Shown: positions 52,653 to 59,457 of the stretch, piece by piece
How positions within the stretch are numbered: the first letter of the stretch is position 1
How the letters are laid out: each line of letters begins with the position of its first letter
Source of the DNA: Dehalococcoidia bacterium
GTDB lineage: Bacteria > Chloroflexota > Dehalococcoidia > GIF9 > AB-539-J10
DNA length: 60,812 bases
Reading direction: 5' to 3'
Assembly (NCBI GenBank): GCA_030615625.1
Contig: JAUWYX010000010.1
Coordinates: forward strand, 1-60,812
Program-made: the position numbers and the translations under genes
Notes under the pieces: generated by a model
Database searches by the model: none
Seen by the model: only the letters and a program-made list of their open reading frames with translations
Told to the model about the DNA's origin: nothing

Positions 52653-52750
52653 TGTCCACCCGTGCCTTTAAGGAAAGTCTCCCGGATTAGTCTCGCTAGA
52701 TTATCAGGCGCAACAGGCTTGATTAGATAATCAAAAGTTGTGAAATAGCA
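52622..52750 (-). pseudogene. response-regulator receiver fragment
   Basis: On the minus strand the peptide TTFDYLIKPVAPDNLARLIR followed by ETFLKG matches the last beta-strand and helix of a receiver domain (the conserved K-P of D-Y-L-x-K-P). The first four-fifths of the domain are missing. It lies between the cyclase 3' end and the methyltransferase stop, in a different frame from the latter. Confidence 0.65.
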
Positions 52751-52757
52751 AACGTGC

Positions 52758-53441
52758 TCACTCGCGTTTCTTAAGCGTAATCTTCATCCAAATATCTGTC
52801 AGCGCCATCTGGTAGTTGCCTTTGAATGCCGTTTGCTCTAGCATGCCCTTAATTACGGTCTGGTATTCTTCCCCGGTGAAACCATGTATTTCAGAGACTT
52901 TAGGTCCAAGTCGGCCAACCAAGAACCCATATTCCTCGTTCACCTTTCTTCTATCAGCCTGGTTGTTGAAAACCTCAGGACACCCATCGTATATCCAGGC
53001 TTCCTTGCCGGCTTTTAGAACACGATAGCACTCATCAAACACCATGCGTGGTGTCTTCCAATGGTGCGAAGCGCCCGTACTAATCACAAGGTCTATTGAA
53101 CTATCCTTGAAAGGGAGTTTGGCCGCATTGCCAAACACAAATCGAGCATTATCAACGCCTTTTGCATGGTGTCTTGCAATCTTGACCATTTGCCTACTGA
53201 GATCGATGCCATAGACCTGTAGGCCGGGTGACCTCTTTGCAATCTCTATTGACAAATAGCCTGTTCCCGAACCTAAATCAAGAATAGTCCCGTTTCCCAT
53301 CTTTTCCACTATGTCATTAGCTATCTTTGTTTCAGGCTTTCGAAGAACTTTTGCCACTGTCGCATTGTAGAATATGGCACCAGGGGTTGGGATTGCCTCA
53401 GGCTTCCTCAGTACATCCTTGATGAATCTTGTTAGAGACAT
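52758..53441 (-). CDS. class I SAM-dependent methyltransferase
   Basis: The ATG at 53441, six bases after GAGGA, is preferred over 53447; 227 residues. SAM-binding motifs are TILDLGSGTGYLSIEIAKRS, VYGIDLSRQMVKIAR, ARFVFGNAAKLPFKDSSIDL and the TGASHHWKTP segment. It is a UbiE-like methyltransferase with unknown substrate. Confidence 0.85.
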   Translation of the reverse strand: MSLTRFIKDVLRKPEAIPTPGAIFYNATVAKVLRKPETKIANDIVEKMGNGTILDLGSGTGYLSIEIAKRSPGLQVYGIDLSRQMVKIARHHAKGVDNARFVFGNAAKLPFKDSSIDLVISTGASHHWKTPRMVFDECYRVLKAGKEAWIYDGCPEVFNNQADRRKVNEEYGFLVGRLGPKVSEIHGFTGEEYQTVIKGMLEQTAFKGNYQMALTDIWMKITLKKRE

Positions 53442-53630
53442 GATCATTCCTCACGCTGGATTTACTTGTACCTATTATACAACTTATACAACGTTTGGAT
53501 TCATCGCTGCGTCGTCCAACCAGGGTACAGTCTGGGAACCTTGCTCTCGATTCTTACAGAGGGGCTATCTACTCGGATGAACACAACATTGCACATCCCG
53601 TCATTTTGTTTAGCGAGGGCATCAAAAGAT

Positions 53631-53668
53631 AAGGGGAGAGGCTCGTTAATTTGGCTCTCCCCTTTTTC
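53631..53668 (+). terminator. orphan terminator hairpin
   Basis: AAGGGGAGAG (53631-53640) pairs with CTCTCCCCTT (53655-53664), 14-base loop, T-run to 53667. The T-run fits the plus strand, where no gene is seen within 900 bases upstream. The rest of 53442-53795 holds nothing else I can support. Confidence 0.65.
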
Positions 53669-53795
53669 CTGAAATGCGCTTTCTAGCCCTGAAGTACTGA
53701 TACTGCTAGCTCAACTTGCACATAAAGCCAAGTGTCACGGAACTAGGTCGATTCGCTAGATTGTTTGTCTTCCCACGAAGTGTAAATTTGACAAT

Positions 53796-55679
53796 TTAGG
53801 GGATTGTAAGGACATAACCTGCGATCCCCTCATACTGATACCCGCTTTGGGGAGCTACTTCACCATTCGGATCTGTTGTATAGAAATGGTCCCCAATTGA
53901 ACTCTTCCACCATCTAAATATAGTGCCACCCGTCAATAGTGCAAGGGCTCTCTCACAGTTTATTCTCCCATATCCAAAATCATTATCTTTGCCCGCGGGT
54001 CCGAGATTATCTGCCGTGGTTTCGATAATCTCTCTCACTCTCCTGGGTGTAAGAGTTTGATTGATTGAGAGTATAAGTGCGGCTAAACCTGATACGTGGG
54101 GAGCAGCCATAGATGTTCCGTCCCAATTAGCAAGGGTTGCTGCTGCTTGGTTTTGGCCGGTCCAATAATTCGGCACAGTTGATCGAACGTTAACTCCAGG
54201 TGCTACCACATTCACCTCCGACCCAACATTAGAAAAATTGGCGAGGTTATTTCCATTATCAATTGCTCCGACAGCAATTACATTATCATAGTCCTTTGAA
54301 TATGCAGCAGGCCAACCAACACGATGTCTAAGACCTGTAAGATGATCACTATCGTTGCCAGTAGCGGCTACTAAAAGACATCCATTGGTGCGTGCCAATT
54401 TTACGGCAATCTCAACAGCAGCCGAAGGTGACCCGGCTGTCCCGCTATAGTTGATTACGACCCTGTAACCCCTCGCCAGCCCGAAAGCAACAGCCTCAAT
54501 TATAGCAGCAGCGAGGTCTGAACTTGTTCCCTGCCCAATCCATGTTCCATTTGGCAGTAATACCGGTTCGAATATTTTGATTACAAACACAGAAGAATTC
54601 CAACAAAGGCCAGCGATATCGGTGTTATTGTTGGTGTCTGCTGATGCGATTCCAGTGACATGTGTCCCATGTCCTAAATCATCCATGGGAAAGTTGTCGT
54701 CATGAACATAATCATTACCTAAAACGAATCTATTTTCGTCGGCAATGTCAGGGTGGGACAAACTACTTAAGCGAGTTTCCACAACATAACCTGCGATCCC
54801 CTCATACTGATACCCGCTTTGAGGGGCTAGTTCACCATTTGGATCTGTTGTGTAGAAATGGTCCCCAATTGAACTCTTCCACCATCTGTGCAATGCAACG
54901 GTACCAGGAAGTTGCACCGTAGCGATGTTTCCAATGTTGCCTTCGGGTTGATACCCGCTTTGGGGAGCTAGTTCGCCATTTGGATCTGTTGTGTAGAAAT
55001 GGTCCCCAATTGAACTCTTCCACCATCTGAAGAATGGAGTGGTACTAGCTTCATTCGCCAGAAACAACCTAAAACGCGCTCCCTCATATCTATATCCTCC
55101 ACCATGTGCCAATTCTCCTAAAGGATCCGAGCAAAAAAAGTGGTCACCAATGGATGGATTCCACCAACGATAAATTGCCCCCTGGGCTCTCTCCGGACCA
55201 GCGATACCTGAATCAATAACAGCAATCAGCACATTAAGCCTTCCAATAGAGTTATTCCAGGCCCAAGGCGCTCTCACTCTTTCAAGTCCCCATTGGTTAG
55301 CCCTGAGGGCGGCAAGGTTGGCGTATTCGTCTGGAATGACTTGACAAGTTTCCTGGATAATATTTGGTTCCGCGTACTCTACCAAGGGATGTTTAGCAAG
55401 ACGTTGTATGATTCTAAATAGGTCCTCGGCCTCCGGCACCTCAATTCGTATCATTCCCTGTGTGCTGAAATCGCGAATAATCTTTGAACCCTTGGGCAAT
55501 TGTTTAAATAGGTTACGCTTAATGTCTTCTTTCTGCTCTGCCACCTGAATTCGTTTTAGTTGTTCTTCTCTGATACCGACAACGATTTCCCCCGAAACGT
55601 AGTCGACTCTTCTTCTCTTCCAAGTCCCTCTAACGATCTTCTTTCCCCTAATCTCTCGGATTGGCTCCTTTTTTTTCAT
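53796..55679 (-). CDS. subtilisin-family protease with internal DUF5648 repeats
   Basis: AGGAGG precedes both a GTG (55685) and this ATG. The protein has 627 residues (numbering from the GTG). No signal peptide. An inhibitor-like propeptide region is at about 30-110. Asp158 lies in LIAVIDSGIAG, His342 in DLGHGTHVTG, Asn444 in ATGND and Ser525 in GTSMAAPHVSG. Between Asp and His sit three DUF5648-type repeats (about 172-205, 219-250, 266-301: RWWKSSIGDHFYTTDPNGEL). A fourth ends the protein. The repeats are almost identical in DNA. Confidence 0.88.
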   Translation of the reverse strand: MKKKEPIREIRGKKIVRGTWKRRRVDYVSGEIVVGIREEQLKRIQVAEQKEDIKRNLFKQLPKGSKIIRDFSTQGMIRIEVPEAEDLFRIIQRLAKHPLVEYAEPNIIQETCQVIPDEYANLAALRANQWGLERVRAPWAWNNSIGRLNVLIAVIDSGIAGPERAQGAIYRWWNPSIGDHFFCSDPLGELAHGGGYRYEGARFRLFLANEASTTPFFRWWKSSIGDHFYTTDPNGELAPQSGYQPEGNIGNIATVQLPGTVALHRWWKSSIGDHFYTTDPNGELAPQSGYQYEGIAGYVVETRLSSLSHPDIADENRFVLGNDYVHDDNFPMDDLGHGTHVTGIASADTNNNTDIAGLCWNSSVFVIKIFEPVLLPNGTWIGQGTSSDLAAAIIEAVAFGLARGYRVVINYSGTAGSPSAAVEIAVKLARTNGCLLVAATGNDSDHLTGLRHRVGWPAAYSKDYDNVIAVGAIDNGNNLANFSNVGSEVNVVAPGVNVRSTVPNYWTGQNQAAATLANWDGTSMAAPHVSGLAALILSINQTLTPRRVREIIETTADNLGPAGKDNDFGYGRINCERALALLTGGTIFRWWKSSIGDHFYTTDPNGEVAPQSGYQYEGIAGYVLTIP

Positions 55680-55895
55680 AATCACACGTCCTCCTGTATT
55701 CTAAGTTAACCAATTTAATTGTAGCTCTTATTACTAAATTGTCAATATCTTAATATACCTAAATGACAAAATTACTATAGAATATCTAATATGCTCACAG
55801 TTCAAGAGAGCGAGATAGTGTCGGGAAAAAGTTAGGATAACAAAACGCCAGAAAGTATAATCCCAAATGACCGACTTATTCTGTGCTTGAACTGC

Positions 55896-57017
55896 TCAGA
55901 ACCCAACGGGTTTCAAATTTGAAATAGGCCAATTGTCGAACCTAAAACCATCTTCAGCGATACAACCTGGGTTTCTGGCTAATATAGGATCCGCTGAAGA
56001 AGCCAGCCTATCAATAAGAGTGTTTTTCTTATCGTCTGCGAGGCTTTCCCACCACCTAGGACAGATATGAAGATTCTCAGAGAACTCAAAAAAGAATCTT
56101 ATCAAAGCATCTGTCATTCTGTCAGATGATAATGCTCTTAGACTGTCGATGAATGGCCGACACGTGGGATCACTCTCCGGTAGCCATGTAAAGACGACCA
56201 GACCATGATCTCCACTGTAGAAAGAGGCGAAATTAAGTAAGTGTGGAGTCATATTAAGATCAACTATATTTTGCAGTTGATTGCCGGCAAAATCCTGTTC
56301 AGGAAATATACCTGCACTACACATTACTGGCGGTGCAGAGTCTAATTCGATGATGAATGCTCGGACATTGTTGAAATCTTCACTAAGCAAGACATTGTCA
56401 TATATCTTTTTGTAAAACTCATTGTCGCGTAGGCCTGCGGATGCGCCCGTATCAATAAGTGCGTTCATATATTGGATAGCGAGCTGTCTTTCCAATGGTT
56501 TACCTCGATCGGCTTGGCGACGTATGTCTGATGAAGAAAATAGTGCTTTCTTGGTATAAATTTCTCTTGCCAAGGCGCGATAAGCAAGCAAAAAACACTG
56601 CTCTTGAGAACCTTGAAAAGGCTGATTCTCTATCTTGGAGAAGATCTTGCTATCGTGTACCGAACAAAAGCCGTTGAAGGTGGAAGCCCTACTTATACCT
56701 ATCAATTCGGGCTGCAGTCTACCCTTATACTTAATGATGTTTTCCAAGCTCGGGATAAAGCTATACACGTGCCCATTACAAGCAATATGCTGTAGGCTAC
56801 TTCTAGGGACTGTATGGGCTTTTACAAAGATTTTTGAACAATCGATTTTCATAGACGCAGGTGCTAAGCAGTCCTTGGTGCTGAAGGCCTTTTTGTGTTC
56901 TTTAGTTGCCTGCCAGATACTAACCGGCTCTTGCGTTTCTCTGTGCATATGGCACCTCTTATATTTCAGGCCAGAGCCACACCAACACCGGTCGTTTCTA
57001 CCTAGTTTCCTCCTCAT
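55896..57017 (-). CDS. SEC-C motif protein with HTVPRS/FCSVHD core
   Basis: GGAG lies nine bases before the ATG at 57017; 373 residues. The N-terminus is a zinc-binding SEC-C motif (GRNDRCWCGSGLKYKRCH). A conserved-looking core follows with KIFVKAHTVPRSSLQHIA and GFCSVHDSKIFSKIE, which could form a second metal site. The C-terminal two-thirds are unassigned. Proteins of this shape are often found in accessory regions, sometimes near defence genes, but no defence partner is visible here. Confidence 0.65.
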   Translation of the reverse strand: MRRKLGRNDRCWCGSGLKYKRCHMHRETQEPVSIWQATKEHKKAFSTKDCLAPASMKIDCSKIFVKAHTVPRSSLQHIACNGHVYSFIPSLENIIKYKGRLQPELIGISRASTFNGFCSVHDSKIFSKIENQPFQGSQEQCFLLAYRALAREIYTKKALFSSSDIRRQADRGKPLERQLAIQYMNALIDTGASAGLRDNEFYKKIYDNVLLSEDFNNVRAFIIELDSAPPVMCSAGIFPEQDFAGNQLQNIVDLNMTPHLLNFASFYSGDHGLVVFTWLPESDPTCRPFIDSLRALSSDRMTDALIRFFFEFSENLHICPRWWESLADDKKNTLIDRLASSADPILARNPGCIAEDGFRFDNWPISNLKPVGF

Positions 57018-57235
57018 GGCTAGATGCTCCGAACTTCTATTAACTCTAATTACGCTACACCTTGTTGTCAAGACAATAATTAATCCACTTGTCGCGAGCT
57101 AGCAATTATACGTCATAAAATAAGAGTTAGGAGCTAGAGTGACACAAAAAGCCAGATTGTGTCTTCAGGATCTGCTTCTTGGTTTCCGCTTCAATTTCCA
57201 GTTTTTTTCGCCTTAGTTTCCACTTGTCTCCATTA

Positions 57236-57286
57236 TTGACAAGGTATTGACAGGGTATTGACATTATAACATATATGTTATATAAT
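57236..57286 (+). promoter_or_regulatory. promoter/operator of the HigA-like regulator
   Basis: TTGACA (57258-57263) and TATAAT (57281-57286) are both consensus with a 17-base spacer. The spacer and -10 contain a perfect 18-bp palindrome, TATAACATATATGTTATA (57265-57282). TATTGACA occurs three times at an exact 11-base period (TTGACA at 57236, 57247, 57258). Confidence 0.75.
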
Positions 57287-57318
57287 ATATTGTAATAAGT
57301 ATTTTAGGTGGGTAAAGA

Positions 57319-57615
57319 ATGGTAAACAAAAAAGCTACGAACTATGACGAATTTGAGGCAAAGCTTCTCGAAAAGCCTGAAATCCGAAAGGAATATGAGG
57401 CTTTGAAGCCCAAATACGATATGGTAAGAGTCCTGATAAAGCGCAGGAGCAAACTGGGATTGAGCCAGACGGAGCTTGCCAGGATTATCGGGACAAGACA
57501 GCCTGCCATATCCAGACTGGAAAAAGGCGACTATAATACCACACTCAGCACTCTTTTTAGGGTAACGGAGGCGCTGGGTTTGGATATTTCTCTGAAAGCT
57601 AGGAGAGCAACCTAG
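57319..57615 (+). CDS. HigA/XRE-type helix-turn-helix regulator
   Basis: A 98-residue protein with AGGTGGG six bases before the ATG. The N-terminus (FEAKLLEKPEIRKEYEAL) is typical of HigA-like antitoxins. The helix-turn-helix is at about 41-80: KLGLSQTELARIIGTRQPAI and SRLEKGDYNTTLSTL. No RelE/HigB-type toxin frame lies on either side, so it looks like an orphan antitoxin or stand-alone repressor, probably bound to the palindrome in its promoter. Confidence 0.85.
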   Translation: MVNKKATNYDEFEAKLLEKPEIRKEYEALKPKYDMVRVLIKRRSKLGLSQTELARIIGTRQPAISRLEKGDYNTTLSTLFRVTEALGLDISLKARRAT

Positions 57616-57692
57616 CTCAACAACGATAAAGTCCGTATTTAGAGAGACCAAATCCCCCCTTAATACGAGGGTGGGAAACGCTATTAGGATCT

Positions 57693-57740
57693 GAAAAGGA
57701 GGCAAGCGGTCTCTGCCCCTTTCACAAGCTACATGGGGTA
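57693..57740 (+). repeat. 46-bp dispersed repeat, copy 2
   Basis: GAAAAGGAGGCAAGCGGTCT and on to AGCTACATGGGGT, about 85% identical to 46001-46047. It ends exactly at the metF stop codon (57741). GCTAC and GTAGC flank its ATGGGGT end. Confidence 0.75.
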
Positions 57741-58631
57741 CTAAGTAGCGAGTCCCGCCGCTTTCAGGATATCTGGAACCACCTCTTCCCGACCTATGGC
57801 CATGACATGGACTCCGTCGCACATAGATTCCTCTTTTATAGTGGCAATCATCCGACCCGCGATTTCTATACCTTTATTGATTGCTTCACCTTTGGGAGCA
57901 GCCGCTAATTCATCAATCAAGTTTTGGGGCACAAAGACGCCCGGGACATTTTCAGTCATATACTTTGCCATCCTGGCTGACACAAGCAAAATGATGCCAG
58001 CTAATATCTTGACCGGGAATTGGCGGGCATATTCCATAAACTTAGCAAATTTTTCCAGGTCATAGATGGCTTGAGTCTGAAAAAATTCGGCACCGGCTTC
58101 AATCTTCTTTTCAAACTTGATTAACTGAGGCTCAATTGGGTTCGCTTCAGGTGTGACTATGGCTCCGGCACAGAACTCCACAGCCCCGTCAAGCTCATTC
58201 TCCCCAAGGTCTTTGCCCGCTTCCATCTGCCGAATTGTCTTCAGCAACTGTGCTGAATCCAGGTCGAAAACGCCCTTGGCCGCCTTGTGGTCGCCAACTA
58301 CAACAGCATCTCCAGTTAGGCAGAGGACATTTCTTATGCCCCTGGTATACGCAAAGAGAAGTTCAGCTTGAAGGGCAAGCCGATTACGGTCGCGGCAAGT
58401 CATCTGTAATATGGGCTCGCCTCCTTGTTCCTTGATGGCCAGACAGCCACCAATGGAGGGAAAGCGCATTACGGAACTCTGGTGGTCAGTAACATTCAGC
58501 GCGTCTACTTTATCCTTGAGAAGGTCAATATGGTGGAGCATCTTCTCAATGTTTGTCCCCTTTGGTGGACCGATTTCGCTGGTTATCACAAATTTATCAG
58601 ATTTGAGAACTTCCCTGAAACTTTGCGCCAT
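57741..58631 (-). CDS. metF: methylenetetrahydrofolate reductase
   Basis: A 296-residue TIM-barrel flavoprotein. It has VITSEIGPPKGTNIEKMLHH, ALNVTDHQSSVMRFPSIG, a folate/FAD region LCLTGDAVVVGDH, and GAEFFQTQAIYDLEKFAKFM. It interconverts methylene- and methyl-tetrahydrofolate. The metV-like partner lies ten bases upstream, as in acetogenic bacteria where MetVF works in the Wood-Ljungdahl methyl branch; methionine synthesis is the alternative role. Confidence 0.93.
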   Translation of the reverse strand: MAQSFREVLKSDKFVITSEIGPPKGTNIEKMLHHIDLLKDKVDALNVTDHQSSVMRFPSIGGCLAIKEQGGEPILQMTCRDRNRLALQAELLFAYTRGIRNVLCLTGDAVVVGDHKAAKGVFDLDSAQLLKTIRQMEAGKDLGENELDGAVEFCAGAIVTPEANPIEPQLIKFEKKIEAGAEFFQTQAIYDLEKFAKFMEYARQFPVKILAGIILLVSARMAKYMTENVPGVFVPQNLIDELAAAPKGEAINKGIEIAGRMIATIKEESMCDGVHVMAIGREEVVPDILKAAGLAT

Positions 58632-58641
58632 AGCTCCTCCT

Positions 58642-59286
58642 TCATGTAATCATGGTCGTTCGCGGCCTGGGTGCCACGTTGTAATCTCTGGGGGAATGAT
58701 GCTTACGCATCAAATCAAGCCGGCCCTGTTCTTGTAGTCGCTGATATATGAGAGTCCAGCCACAATCCTTTTCCTTATCCACCTCGCACTTACCATTGTC
58801 GGTGCCACCACATGGGCCGTTCAGCAAACCTTTGTGACATGCCGTCAAGGGACAGATGCCAGCAGTCTCTCCCAGGACGCACTGACCACATTGAGCACAA
58901 ACCTCTTGAAAACAGCCCGGACCATCCTCGACGCCTATGAAAAGAGTATCCAGGGCTGGAATGACTGGCTTGTCAATATAGGTACTCAGCTTATGCACCC
59001 CTAAAGCACAGGACATGACCAAAATACATTTGGCATTCTGAATGGCTCCATTATTTTCTTTAACAGCTACTTCGGTCATCTCATCACAGGCGGTAGGAAT
59101 AACTGTCCAGCCAGTCACTAGCTTGCCCAGTTCTTGCAGACGCTCCCTCATTTCCAAGACCTCTTCCCTCCCACCAGTTTTAGTCATCGTGGTGCATGTG
59201 CCACAACCAGCAATATACACCCGGTCAAACCCGTCTAACTGTTGCTCGATTTCCTCAAAAGTCTTTTGCTTAGTAATAGATTTCAT
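58642..59286 (-). CDS. metV: MetV-like MTHFR C-terminal iron-sulfur/zinc protein
   Basis: GGGAGG six bases before the ATG at 59286 sets the start; 214 residues. The flavodoxin-like part has VYIAGCGTCTTMTKTGGREE and ILVMSCALGVHKLS. The Cys-rich C-terminal part (CFQEVCAQCGQCVLGETAGICPLTAC broken into CAQCGQC, GICPLTAC and GPCGG-DNGKCEV) can hold an iron-sulfur cluster and zinc. MetV is the partner subunit of MetF in acetogens. Confidence 0.9.
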   Translation of the reverse strand: MKSITKQKTFEEIEQQLDGFDRVYIAGCGTCTTMTKTGGREEVLEMRERLQELGKLVTGWTVIPTACDEMTEVAVKENNGAIQNAKCILVMSCALGVHKLSTYIDKPVIPALDTLFIGVEDGPGCFQEVCAQCGQCVLGETAGICPLTACHKGLLNGPCGGTDNGKCEVDKEKDCGWTLIYQRLQEQGRLDLMRKHHSPRDYNVAPRPRTTMIT

Positions 59287-59306
59287 GCCTAACCTCCCAC
59301 AAATTA

Positions 59307-59457
59307 AAAAAGTCAAAAGTCAAAGGTTAAAAATCAAAATTACAAATCAAAAATAAAACTTTTAAATACCTTTCTTTGCATATTTGCTTTTCGCATTTTA
59401 CTTTTTTATTTGCTGTTGCTCTGTCATTTTGCACTTTTATTTTTGCCTTTTTCATTA
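59307..59457. repeat. AT-rich inverted-repeat element C
   Basis: Same family as 18960-19083, sharing TGCTCTGTCATTTTGCACTT and TTATTTTTGC with it. It fills the whole spacer between the GltD-like gene and metV. Confidence 0.7.

Noticed and set aside
53796-55030. Near-identical 100-base units considered as a CRISPR-like or intergenic array
   Set aside because: They are in frame within the subtilase and encode DUF5648 repeats; there are no short repeats with unique spacers anywhere in the window.
57319-57615. A complete toxin-antitoxin pair
   Set aside because: No toxin frame is found upstream or downstream; only the antitoxin-like regulator is supported.
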